Source: Spirochaetia bacterium (GTDB lineage Bacteria; Spirochaetota; Spirochaetia; Treponematales; Breznakiellaceae). From it: a DNA stretch of 24,630 bases. The stretch is from the NCBI GenBank assembly GCA_026002045.1, contig BOAV01000033.1:1-24630 (forward strand), given 5' to 3'. Below are positions 14,363 through 21,717 of this stretch, piece after piece. The number at the start of each line of letters is the position of its first letter. Position 1 is the stretch's first letter. The position numbers and the translations under genes were made by a program. The notes beneath the pieces are model-generated. The model had not been told where the DNA came from, made no database searches, and saw nothing but the letters and a program-made list of their open reading frames with translations.

Positions 14363-15375
14363 TAACGGCGCCGGTTTCGGTGTTGGACGATGAGGGCTGG
14401 CCCATGAATTTCGGCTGGGCCCGCGCTCCCTGGTTTTTTTACGATCCCGCCCAGCTTTGGGCGCCCCGGAGAAAAATCTCCGAATCCGACCGATATATCA
14501 TTTTTTCCCCCACCCATTTGCTTATCCTTGAAATTCTTGATGACGGCTGTCTGGGGTATACGGGCATTTCGGTGATTTCCCTGAGGGACAAAAAGCGGAC
14601 CACCCATGTTTACCAGCGGCCTTTTCCCCTTGGCATTTTTGATATGCCGCCGGGGAGTGAAACCGGATCGGTCCGGGTGAAGCGGGGGAAATCCCGCCTT
14701 GATTTTGTCGCTATGGAAGGGGGGGTGCGGATCATCAAAGCTGATTTTCCTAAATTTGGCCGCCACCGGAGCCTGCGGGGGGAGCTGGTTTTATCCTGCC
14801 CGGCGGGGGCGGAATCCCTGGTGACCAATACCCCCTGGCGGCGGGAAAAAAACGCCTTCCGTTATTCCCGGCGATCCCCCTGGTATACCGCCGAAGGGGT
14901 GGTACAGTTCGGATCTTCGGAGCTTGTGTTTACCAGCGGCAATGCCTGGGGAATTTTTGACTGGAACCGGGGTGTGCGCCCCCGCGGTGATGTCCATTAT
15001 TGGTCGGCGGCCTGCGGCCGGAGCGAAGGCCGGCAGCTTGGTTTTAGCGTGGGGTACGGGTCCGCCGATTCCGCACAGGGAACGGAGAACGCTTTTTTTG
15101 TTGACGGGAAACTCCACAAACTGGATCAGGTTACCTTTCATATCAACCCCGCCAACTGGCTTCTGCCCTGGCATTTTACCAGCAACGACAACCGGCTTGA
15201 AATGACCTTTACCCCCCATCAGGAACGGGTGGAGCGGAACCGGATGCTTCTTTATTCCCTCTCCCGCCATCAGGTGTGCGGCTTTTTTTCCGGCAAGGTG
15301 ATTCTGGATGACGGTTTCCTTATGGAATTTCAGAACATCACCGGATTTGCGGAACGCCGTAAAACACGGTTTTAA
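14347..15375 (+). CDS. DUF2804 family protein
   Basis: This 342-residue protein begins MIQNEITAPVSVLDDEGWPM. It matches the DUF2804 family by its ITAPVSLLDxxGxPxxxGWAR opening, a central IFDWNRGVRPRGDVHYWSAACG motif (near 210-231) and a late LHKLDQVTFHINPANWLLPWHFTS block. The fold resembles the lipocalin-like 'tocopherol cyclase/CrtC' proteins, and the biochemical role is not established. There is no signal peptide. The frame is open for 35 codons before 14347, but the start is placed by the -10 box 8 bases upstream. The gene end is convergent with murE across an inverted repeat. I do not assign an enzymatic activity. Confidence 0.85.
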   Translation: MIQNEITAPVSVLDDEGWPMNFGWARAPWFFYDPAQLWAPRRKISESDRYIIFSPTHLLILEILDDGCLGYTGISVISLRDKKRTTHVYQRPFPLGIFDMPPGSETGSVRVKRGKSRLDFVAMEGGVRIIKADFPKFGRHRSLRGELVLSCPAGAESLVTNTPWRREKNAFRYSRRSPWYTAEGVVQFGSSELVFTSGNAWGIFDWNRGVRPRGDVHYWSAACGRSEGRQLGFSVGYGSADSAQGTENAFFVDGKLHKLDQVTFHINPANWLLPWHFTSNDNRLEMTFTPHQERVERNRMLLYSLSRHQVCGFFSGKVILDDGFLMEFQNITGFAERRKTRF

Positions 15376-15439
15376 CCATAAACGACACAAACAGCACGAA
15401 CCAAATGAACTTTTTGTGTTTTTCGTGAGGTTCGTGGTT
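15374..15439. repeat. Convergent dispersed-repeat pair forming the shared gene end of DUF2804 and murE
   Basis: The two gene ends are separated by an imperfect palindrome. The left arm starts AACCATAAACGACACAAAC on the plus strand; the right arm, read on the minus strand, starts AACCACGAACCTCACGAAAA. Both resemble an AACCACGAA..CACGAA type dispersed repeat and relate to the element in the rluA-like gene. The arms include the TAA stops of both genes. It may act as a bidirectional terminator, although no long T-run follows the arms. Confidence 0.55.
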
Positions 15440-17012
15440 ATTTAATCTCTATTTCCGCCAGGGCCTTTTCAGTTTCCCCAATTTCATCATAGGGAATGGT
15501 TTTTTCCGCATAGATGATCGAATTTTCGTGGCCCTTCCCCAAAAGCAGTACCAAATCTTTTGGCCTTGCCAGGGACAGGGCCTTCCTGATTGCGGCCGGC
15601 CGGTCAGGGATGAGGAAAAGATTTTCTCCGCGCTTCCATGATACGCTTTCGCAACCCTGGGCTGCGAAGCAGCCCTTTGCGATTTCTTCAAGGATGTCCA
15701 TGGGCTTTTCACCGCGGGGGTCCTCATCGGTAAGGATGATGATGTCCGAATAATCCGCCGCTATACGGCCCTGTTGGGGCCGCTTTTGGGTGTCCCGTTC
15801 CCCCGCAGAACCGAAGAGGCTGATAATCCGCGCGCCGGATTTGTTAAGCCGTTCCCGCAAGGGGGGGAAGATGGTTTCAAAGGACGATGGCGTGTGGGCA
15901 TAGTCCACTACCACCTCAATACCGAGCTTGTTCGCAATGGCGGTCATGCGGCCCCGCACCGGGCGGAGCGCCGGGACCTGAGCGGCGATTTCCCTGATTG
16001 GCAGGCCCAGCAAGCCCGACACCGCCAGCAGCGCCGCAAGAACATTCCCCGCGTTAAAGGCGCCGGGAAGCTGATCCCGGATATCAATTGTTTCGCCGGT
16101 CTCCCGGAGCAGAACTTTGTAGCAATTTCCCTTGGAGCTGCTTTCGATTGATATGACGCCGATATCCGCATCCCTTCCCCGGATGCTGAAGGTTTGGGTC
16201 TTTTTATTTGTGGCGGCGGCGAAAAAAGCGGCGCTGGGATCGTCGGCGTTGATCACTGCGATTCGGCAAGCCGAATCGTCCCGATCCAGCGCCCGGAAGA
16301 GATTCGCCTTGTCATCCCGGTACTGTTCCCAAGTGCCGTGGAATTCCAGGTGTTCGTGGGTCACGTTGGTCATTACCGCCGCATCGAAATCCACATCCCC
16401 CAGGCGGTTGGTCCGCGGCGAGAGGCCGTGGGAACTGGCCTCCACCACGGCGTATTCGGCGCCCTTTTCCGCCATTTCAAAAAGAAGTTTCTGGACCGCC
16501 GTTGCCTCCGGGGTGGTTTGGTGTTCAATGTTCTCCAGCGCATCATCCCCCAGGCTGTGCTGCACCGTGGAAAAGAACCCCGCCTTTTTCCCCATAAGCC
16601 GCAGGAGCTGCCAGATAAGGTAGACCGTGGTGCTCTTGCCTTCGGTGCCGGTGACCCCGATCACGGTCATGCGCCGGGAAGGGCAGCCATAGAAAGCCGC
16701 CGCCACCGGAGACATGGCAAACCGGGAATCCTTAACCCGCAGGTAGATCACGCCATCCCTATGATCCCTTAATTCATTTTCATAGATAATAACCGAAGCG
16801 CCCCGTCCGATTGCGTCATCGATATATTTGTGTCCGTCGGTGTGAATTCCGGGCAGTGCAAAATAGAGGTTTCCCGGCTGTACCTTCCGGGAATCGTATT
16901 CAAGGCCGGTTACGCGGGGACCTCCAGGGGGAATAGCAGGTCCGGTATATCCGGCCTTTTTTGCTATTTCATGAGTGAAAAATGCGTATAGGTCCTGGGT
17001 CCGGAAAGCCAT
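15438..17012 (-). CDS. murE: UDP-N-acetylmuramoyl-tripeptide synthetase (MurE)
   Basis: This 524-residue cytoplasmic Mur ligase adds the third amino acid of the peptidoglycan stem peptide. The ATP loop GTEGKST is at 122-128. TTPEA (166-170) and EASSHGL (191-197) follow. NVTHEHLEFHGTWEQYRDDK ends at Lys235, the expected carbamylated lysine. VVDYAHTP, SLFGSAGERDTQKRP and GKGHE (492-496) are all present. The specificity loop reads TDEDPRGE, with EDPR at 430-433, instead of the DNPR of meso-diaminopimelate enzymes. Spirochaete peptidoglycan is known to contain L-ornithine, so ornithine is a reasonable substrate. The start ATG at 17012 has TATAGT 5 bases upstream and no SD, so a leaderless mRNA is likely. 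Two perfect short palindromes lie in the coding sequence at 15659-15675 and 16260-16277. Confidence 0.94.
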   Translation of the reverse strand: MAFRTQDLYAFFTHEIAKKAGYTGPAIPPGGPRVTGLEYDSRKVQPGNLYFALPGIHTDGHKYIDDAIGRGASVIIYENELRDHRDGVIYLRVKDSRFAMSPVAAAFYGCPSRRMTVIGVTGTEGKSTTVYLIWQLLRLMGKKAGFFSTVQHSLGDDALENIEHQTTPEATAVQKLLFEMAEKGAEYAVVEASSHGLSPRTNRLGDVDFDAAVMTNVTHEHLEFHGTWEQYRDDKANLFRALDRDDSACRIAVINADDPSAAFFAAATNKKTQTFSIRGRDADIGVISIESSSKGNCYKVLLRETGETIDIRDQLPGAFNAGNVLAALLAVSGLLGLPIREIAAQVPALRPVRGRMTAIANKLGIEVVVDYAHTPSSFETIFPPLRERLNKSGARIISLFGSAGERDTQKRPQQGRIAADYSDIIILTDEDPRGEKPMDILEEIAKGCFAAQGCESVSWKRGENLFLIPDRPAAIRKALSLARPKDLVLLLGKGHENSIIYAEKTIPYDEIGETEKALAEIEIK

Positions 17013-17017
17013 AACTA

Positions 17018-17047
17018 ACTATAAACCGCAATAGTATGAGAATTCAA
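17018..17047 (-). promoter_or_regulatory. Promoter of murE, leaderless type
   Basis: Minus-strand TTGAAT (17042-17047), an 18-base spacer and TATAGT (17018-17023). Five bases separate the -10 box from ATG 17012, and no Shine-Dalgarno is present. Confidence 0.65.
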
Positions 17048-17067
17048 TAAGGATTTTTTCTGCGCTA

Positions 17068-17097
17068 TTGAGAATTTTCGCTTGCCCATGGTAGATT
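17068..17097 (+). promoter_or_regulatory. Promoter of the membrane-protein gene, leaderless type
   Basis: TTGAGA (17068-17073), an 18-base spacer and TAGATT (17092-17097), with 5 bases to the ATG at 17103 and no Shine-Dalgarno. It faces away from the murE promoter; the two -35 boxes are 20 bases apart. Confidence 0.6.
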
Positions 17098-17102
17098 GAA
17101 CC

Positions 17103-17714
17103 ATGAGTTTGTTCTGCCTCCTCTGGACCCCCCTTTTTTATCTGTTTAAACGCTCCGTTTCATCCGCCTCCGGGGCAGGGTCGGGGGGGGTGTGGGCGCT
17201 TTTATTGGGGAGTATCGTGGCTCTGACTCAGTTTTTTCTTGGGTCCTTTGTCAACGCCGGAGGCTTTGGGCTTTCCCGCTGGGTAAGCGGTTGTATTGAT
17301 ATCGTGACCCTTCCGGCCGTGCTGCCCCTGTTGGTTTATCTGCTTTTAATTGGCCTACGGCTCATTACGGGCACGCCGGACTTTACCAACTTTGCACTGC
17401 TCTGGCTCATACCCGGCGGGGCCCTCCGGGCGGTAAGTTGGAGCGCCCAGAGCGATCCCATCCTCCTGGTTCTGGTTCCCCTTTTGTGGACCGCCATCGT
17501 GGTGGGCCTTCCCTTCTTTGTCGGCCCTATTCTGGACAGCCCCCCGTTGTGGCTTTTGATCCCCTCCGCCCTTGGCGCCCTGGTTCTGCCCCTTTTGGCG
17601 GCCACGGTCTACTGGGCTTTTTTTTCCCAACGTACCATCCTGGGTTTCCTGCTGCTCTTTGTGATAATTATCCCCCTGGTGGTTTCGATGGTTCATGGCA
17701 TGATGAAGGAATAG
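17103..17714 (+). CDS. Multi-pass membrane protein of unknown function
   Basis: This 203-residue protein is strongly hydrophobic, with about six predicted membrane segments: near 30-52 (WALLLGSIVALTQFFLGSF), 66-88, 97-110, 118-140, 148-170 and 176-198. It has few charged residues and ends MVHGMMKE. I do not recognise a family. The start ATG sits 5 bases after a good -10 hexamer. It is transcribed alone, divergent from murE and convergent with fba. Nothing in the context defines its job; a cell-envelope role is only a guess from the murE neighbour. Confidence 0.7.
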   Translation: MSLFCLLWTPLFYLFKRSVSSASGAGSGGVWALLLGSIVALTQFFLGSFVNAGGFGLSRWVSGCIDIVTLPAVLPLLVYLLLIGLRLITGTPDFTNFALLWLIPGGALRAVSWSAQSDPILLVLVPLLWTAIVVGLPFFVGPILDSPPLWLLIPSALGALVLPLLAATVYWAFFSQRTILGFLLLFVIIIPLVVSMVHGMMKE

Positions 17715-17744
17715 AAGCCTCAAGAAAAATTTAACCGGAGATAA

Positions 17745-17773
17745 CAAAAAAGCCGCCCGATTAGAGGACGGCC
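17745..17773 (-). terminator. Intrinsic terminator downstream of fba
   Basis: On the minus strand GCCGTCC (17766-17772) pairs with GGGCGGC (17752-17758), with one G-U pair, around a 7-base loop. TTTTTTG follows directly. It lies about 70 bases past the fba stop and 30 bases past the end of the convergent membrane-protein gene. Confidence 0.75.
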
Positions 17774-17792
17774 TTTCTTACTTCTAAGCACT

Positions 17793-17813
17793 GGAGTTTG
17801 CGAAGCAAACTCC
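17793..17813. repeat. Perfect 9-bp hairpin with a GAA/TTC loop
   Basis: GGAGTTTGC (17793-17801), loop GAA and GCAAACTCC (17805-17813). The triloop and style resemble the leader hairpin of pta (loop GAA/TTC). It lies between two other hairpins behind fba and may stabilise the 3' end of the fba mRNA. Confidence 0.6.
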
Positions 17814-17816
17814 CAA

Positions 17817-17841
17817 GACAAAAAACCGCAGGTTTTTTGTC
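17817..17841 (-). terminator. 11-bp hairpin directly at the fba stop codon
   Basis: On the minus strand GACAAAAAACC, loop TGC and GGTTTTTTGTC form a perfect 11-bp stem that begins inside the TGA stop codon of fba. The descending arm contains six T, as in an intrinsic terminator whose U-tract is inside the stem. It is the first of three stem-loops after fba. Confidence 0.6.
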
Positions 17842-18838
17842 AAGCTTGCCCCGCGGAGCCCAGCACGCTCCGGTTCTTCTCGGCGTACATTTCTTTGAGG
17901 GCGTCACGGGCGGGGCCCAGGTACTTGCGGGGGTCGAACTCGTCCGGTTTTTCCGCGAAGACCTTGCGGATCAGGGCGGTCATGGCGAGGCGGCCGTCGG
18001 AATCGATGTTGATCTTGCAGACCGCGCTCTTGGCGGCCCGGCGGAGCTGCTCTTCGGGGATGCCCACGGAGTCGCTGAGTTTTCCGCCGTATTTTTCGAT
18101 CATCTGCACGTACTTGACGGGCACCGATGAGGAACCGTGGAGTACGATGGGGAAACCGGGGATCTTCTTTTCAATCTGTTCAAGGATGTCGAAGCGCAGG
18201 GGAGGGGGGATCAGGACGCCGTCGGGGCCCTTGGTACACTGTTCGGGTTTGAATTTTGTCCGGCCATGACTGGTGCCGATGGAAATTGCCAGGGAATCGA
18301 CCCCGGTGCCGGCGAGGAACTTTTCCACTTCCTCAGGCTGGGTGTAGTTGCTGTGCTCGGCGACAACATCGTCCTCAACTCCGGCGAGAACCCCAAGTTC
18401 ACCTTCTACCGTCACATAATCCTTGCGGGAATGGGCATATTCGCAGACCTTTTTGGTCAGGGCGATATTATCCTCAAAGGAAAGGTGGGAACCGTCGATC
18501 ATCACCGAGGAAAACCCGGTTTCGATACAGTCAACGCAAAGCTCGTAGCTGTCCCCGTGGTCCAGGTGAAGCACGATGGGGATATCATAGCCCAGTTCGT
18601 GGGCGTATTCCACCGCGCCCCTGGCCATGTTTTTCAATAAATTTTGATTGGCATATTTCCGCGCCCCCGCAGAAACCTGGAGAATTACCGGAGATTTGGT
18701 CTCCACACAGGCCTGAATAATGGCCTGCAGCTGCTCCATGTTGTTAAAATTGTAGGCCGGGATGGCATAGCCGCCGCTTACCGCTTTTTTAAACAGTTCC
18801 CTGGTATTCACCAGGCCGAGTTCTTTATAACTGGTCAT
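17840..18838 (-). CDS. fba: Class II fructose-bisphosphate aldolase
   Basis: This zinc-dependent aldolase of 332 residues cleaves fructose-1,6-bisphosphate in glycolysis. The motif LHLDHGD (90-96) supplies catalytic Asp93 and zinc-binding His94. SVMIDGSHLSFEDN (111-124), VEGELG (144-149), SIGTSHG and the IVLHGSSSVP zinc/phosphate region follow in order. The start MTSYKELGLVNTRELF at 18838 is chosen because GGAG is 7 bases upstream; an in-frame ATG two codons earlier (18844) is only 1 base from GGAG. A further 13 codons are open to 18877 but lie in the leader repeats. The leader of about 160 bases contains three tandem 43-bp repeats. The gene follows an unknown protein, a TPR gene and pta on the same strand. 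Confidence 0.94.
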   Translation of the reverse strand: MTSYKELGLVNTRELFKKAVSGGYAIPAYNFNNMEQLQAIIQACVETKSPVILQVSAGARKYANQNLLKNMARGAVEYAHELGYDIPIVLHLDHGDSYELCVDCIETGFSSVMIDGSHLSFEDNIALTKKVCEYAHSRKDYVTVEGELGVLAGVEDDVVAEHSNYTQPEEVEKFLAGTGVDSLAISIGTSHGRTKFKPEQCTKGPDGVLIPPPLRFDILEQIEKKIPGFPIVLHGSSSVPVKYVQMIEKYGGKLSDSVGIPEEQLRRAAKSAVCKINIDSDGRLAMTALIRKVFAEKPDEFDPRKYLGPARDALKEMYAEKNRSVLGSAGQA

Positions 18839-18839
18839 T

Positions 18840-18990
18840 CGCATACTCCTATTGCTCTTTAATCGGAAGCGAAACAACGTTTCGCATACTCCTATTGCTC
18901 TTTAATCGGAAGCGAAACAACGTTTCGCATACTCCTATTGCTCTTTAATCGGAAGCGAAACAACGTTTCGCATACTCCTTTGCTCTTTAA
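18840..18990 (-). repeat. Three identical 43-bp tandem repeats plus a partial copy in the fba leader
   Basis: Units lie at 18840-18882, 18883-18925 and 18926-18968, identical base for base, with a partial, slightly diverged copy at 18969-18990. In the direction of fba each unit reads AGGAGTATGCGAAAC, then GTT, then GTTTCGCTTCCGATT. It forms a 7-bp hairpin (GCGAAAC/GTTTCGC) and encodes a 12-residue mini-ORF MRNVVSLPIKEQ that ends in TAG, which overlaps the next AGGAG. Mini-ORFs lie at 18935-18973, 18892-18930 and 18849-18887. The SD to ATG spacing is only 1 base, so their translation is uncertain. Confidence 0.9.
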
Positions 18991-19004
18991 AATAGATTGA
19001 TTAA

Positions 19005-19034
19005 ATACTATTGCCTTGCGGGGATATCTGTCTA
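19005..19034 (-). promoter_or_regulatory. Promoter of fba
   Basis: Minus-strand TAGACA (19029-19034), an 18-base spacer and TAGTAT (19005-19010). Transcription from about 18998 would give a leader of about 160 bases that contains all the tandem repeats. It lets fba be expressed separately from the upstream pta run. Confidence 0.5.
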
Positions 19035-19060
19035 TAGGGCGCGTCATCTGTATAAAGGTT

Positions 19061-19621
19061 CTATGCGTATTCGTTCTTGAATCCCATGTTTTTCTGGATA
19101 AGGGTTACAACTTCCCTTGCGGTTTTTTTTGCGTCCGCCTGGGGGATTGCCGCGTCCTGGTTAAAGCTTTTCTCGAAAAACAGGGCCATGGTGGCGTATA
19201 TATCCGGGTTATTGAAGAATACAAAGGAGATATTGAACCCCCGGGGTTTGGTGACCGTGAAGGATGACAGGGATTCGATGGGCTGTTTGGCGATCAGGGT
19301 CTTGATCTGGTTCCGGGAGGTAAATATTTCAAGCTCCTTGAACCGGAGGGGGATTTGCTCATCCCCGCTGCGCAGATAGGGCTCAATGCCCTTATGGGGA
19401 TAGGAGGCGGGCTCCACCAGGATATGCATTTTTTTGCCCTGGGACTGGAAGGTCAGCCCGTCCCCCTCAGGATATATGGCCTTTACCCCGGAATAGGAAA
19501 TTATTTCGTATCTGGTATAACCGGTATGATCATTGACAAAGGATGAAACAAGATAGGCCTGACCCTTGGGTAACTTGTTCTGATTAAAGGCATCGAATAA
19601 ATCCAGTGCTTTTATTGCCAT
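19061..19621 (-). CDS. Protein of unknown function, 186 residues
   Basis: The product starts MAIKALDLFDAFNQNKLPKG, has no signal peptide or membrane segment, and looks like a mixed alpha/beta soluble protein. The middle has several predicted strands (YTRYEIISYSGVKAIYP, KKMHILVEP, FTVTKPRGFNISFVFF). The last third is helical (DIYATMALFFEKSFNQ, KKTAREVVTLIQKNMGF). I do not recognise a family. GGAGG lies 6 bases before the ATG at 19621, so it is a well-supported gene. It follows the TPR gene by 74 bases, probably on the same transcript, and is followed by the fba promoter and leader. Confidence 0.75.
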   Translation of the reverse strand: MAIKALDLFDAFNQNKLPKGQAYLVSSFVNDHTGYTRYEIISYSGVKAIYPEGDGLTFQSQGKKMHILVEPASYPHKGIEPYLRSGDEQIPLRFKELEIFTSRNQIKTLIAKQPIESLSSFTVTKPRGFNISFVFFNNPDIYATMALFFEKSFNQDAAIPQADAKKTAREVVTLIQKNMGFKNEYA

Positions 19622-19695
19622 TATTTTCCTCCGGTTTTGTTTCTTTTTCTATTATATGCAATTTTTAGAAATCGGCAACCGGTTTCGGGACCGGG

Positions 19696-21711
19696 TCAGG
19701 ATTTTCGTTTTTTTGCCTCATATTCATACCGCTGCTCTCTTTCCGCTTCCCCGTTGTTCCGGGCGATTACCGCCATCCACTGCCATGGCCGGGGGTCTTT
19801 CGTGTTCCGGGAAGCGGCTTCCCGCAGGCAATCAAAGGCTCTTTCCAGTTTTTTCCCCCGGTAGTGGAGGAGCCCCAGGGCCAGGGGTATCTCCGCCTGA
19901 GCGGTGAAGAGGGGCATGGCCTTTTCCAGCACCGCCGCGGCATAAACGGCGGCCCCCGCCCGTTCCAGGCAGCCTGAATATTCCAGCAGCAATTCGATGT
20001 CCCGGGGCTTTTCCTTGAGCAGGGATTTGAGGAACACCGCCGCTTCCCGGTAGCGGGCGGTCTTGCGGTAGCCGTAGGCCAATACCCGGCGGAGGCTGGG
20101 GTTGGATGGCTCCCAGGTCAGCAGGGTTTCCAGTTCCTTTACCGCCTCCTCATACTCAAAGGTGTGGATAAGATAGAGCGCCCGATCCCGGCGGAGCGAA
20201 AAGTTATCCGGCCAGCGCTGTACATAGCGGTCGTAGGCGGCCCGGAGTTCGGCTGCCGATTGCTCTGTTTCACTGAGGGCTTCCAGGCCGGCGATTTCTC
20301 CCAGCCAGGCCCGTTCGTGGTCTTCCTGTACCTGGCGGGTCTTGCGGAACCAGCCTAAAGCTTCCGGAATAAGCCCCACTTTGAGGTACCGTTCCCCCAG
20401 CGCGTACATCAGCTCCGGTTCCGGTCCCAGGGTACGGACCGCGTCCTGCAAGAGACTGAGAAGTTTCTGATCCTCTGTCCCGGTGTTGATCCTGTAGAGG
20501 ATGGTAAAGCGTTTGATTACATTTTTGTCGCCCCCCAGAACAGAGAGTCTGCCAAGGGTTTTATTCAGGACCTTCCAGTTTTCACTTTCCCAGGCCACCA
20601 GGAGCCGTTCATACTGAATCTGGATTTCATCACCCCGCATTTTTATCGCCAGATCAAGGTGATTCAGTGCGGATTGATAATCCTTGAGGTTCCGCAGGGC
20701 TTCGGCGTACATGGTGTGGACCATGGCATCATTCTGATGCCAGGCATCATGATGCCCTTGACCATCACCGCTGCGGGCCTTGATCCAGTCACGGCAGGCG
20801 TCGACGGCCCGCCGCCATTCCCCGGTTTCCAGAAAGGATCGGATCATGAAGAAATCCACCGTATCCCTGTTCCAGGGGAGATTGGGGAGACCCGGATCCA
20901 CAGAACGGATCTGTTCGATTTCCTGTAAGGCTTCGGCGGTATTCCCCAGGGCCATGAGGATCGATGCCCGGTACCAGCGGATGCGGATATCCTGGGGGGC
21001 ATAACTTAAGGCCTGGGTATAATGTTCCAGGGCCTCTCCCAATCGCCCCAGTTTCCGGCAGGCCCGGCCCAACTCAAGGGCGATCAGGGTGATGTCCCGG
21101 GAACCGGGGTCGTTGTCCATGACAAACCGGAGCATCTGACTGCCCAACTCGTAATTTTCTGTCCGGCAAAGCCTGATTCCCCGTATAAAAAGGGCATTGA
21201 TATAGGCGTGGTAGATCCGCTGCTGCTCTGTTTGGGGAAGTTCCTGTTCCGCCGCGATTTCCACCGCCTGCTGGAGCATATCCGCCGCTTGGGCGGAATG
21301 GCGGGATTTAAGAGCGGCTATACCCAGCATGGCCATGACCGGTACGTTGTTTGGAGAAAGATCCAGGGCTTTTTTGAGCAGGGGGACCGCCTTACCCGGC
21401 ATCCCCAGGGCCAGATAGGTACGGCCCGTAAAGAAATAGCCCTGTGCGGAACGGGGTTTCAGCCTGATGTAGTCGTTAAAGGCCGCCAGCGCCCGTGAAT
21501 AATCCTTGAGGGCATGCAGGGAACGGCCCAGAAAAAGGTAAGCCTCCGGCGGGGCATCGGGACCGGACAGGAGTTCCGTGAGGATATGGGCGGCTTCCCG
21601 GTAATCCCGTCTGCCCCCTGCCCGGATGGCATCTTCCAGGAGCCCGGTTTTACCGGAGCCGGTCTTATTGGGACCGGCTCCGGTCCCGCCGCTTTCCCTG
21701 CGTTTGCCCAC
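19696..21711 (-). CDS. Large TPR-repeat protein
   Basis: This 671-residue protein is built almost wholly of tetratricopeptide repeats from about residue 25 to the end, e.g. AYLFLGRSLHALKDYSRALAAFNDYIRLKP and GYFFTGRTYLALGMPGKAVPLLKKALDLSP. About 14 or more repeat pairs can be read, some degenerate. There is no signal peptide or membrane segment; the N-terminal 25 residues are Gly/Lys-rich (GKRRESGGTGAGPNKTGSGK). The C-terminus is basic. The start is a GTG at 21711, 4 bases after AGGA and 6 bases after the pta stop, so translation is coupled to pta. TPR proteins act as protein-binding scaffolds; the partner is unknown. The tight pairing with pta is the only functional hint. Confidence 0.88.
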   Translation of the reverse strand: MGKRRESGGTGAGPNKTGSGKTGLLEDAIRAGGRRDYREAAHILTELLSGPDAPPEAYLFLGRSLHALKDYSRALAAFNDYIRLKPRSAQGYFFTGRTYLALGMPGKAVPLLKKALDLSPNNVPVMAMLGIAALKSRHSAQAADMLQQAVEIAAEQELPQTEQQRIYHAYINALFIRGIRLCRTENYELGSQMLRFVMDNDPGSRDITLIALELGRACRKLGRLGEALEHYTQALSYAPQDIRIRWYRASILMALGNTAEALQEIEQIRSVDPGLPNLPWNRDTVDFFMIRSFLETGEWRRAVDACRDWIKARSGDGQGHHDAWHQNDAMVHTMYAEALRNLKDYQSALNHLDLAIKMRGDEIQIQYERLLVAWESENWKVLNKTLGRLSVLGGDKNVIKRFTILYRINTGTEDQKLLSLLQDAVRTLGPEPELMYALGERYLKVGLIPEALGWFRKTRQVQEDHERAWLGEIAGLEALSETEQSAAELRAAYDRYVQRWPDNFSLRRDRALYLIHTFEYEEAVKELETLLTWEPSNPSLRRVLAYGYRKTARYREAAVFLKSLLKEKPRDIELLLEYSGCLERAGAAVYAAAVLEKAMPLFTAQAEIPLALGLLHYRGKKLERAFDCLREAASRNTKDPRPWQWMAVIARNNGEAEREQRYEYEAKKRKS

Positions 21712-21717
21712 TTTTTC

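Noticed and set aside
14329..14766. N-terminal extension of the murD frame by 146 codons
   Set aside because: It runs antisense through the DUF2804 gene, has no MurD similarity, and lies upstream of the -10 box 5 bases before ATG 14328.
18840..18990. CRISPR-like array
   Set aside because: The 43-bp units are contiguous with no spacers, and no cas genes are present.
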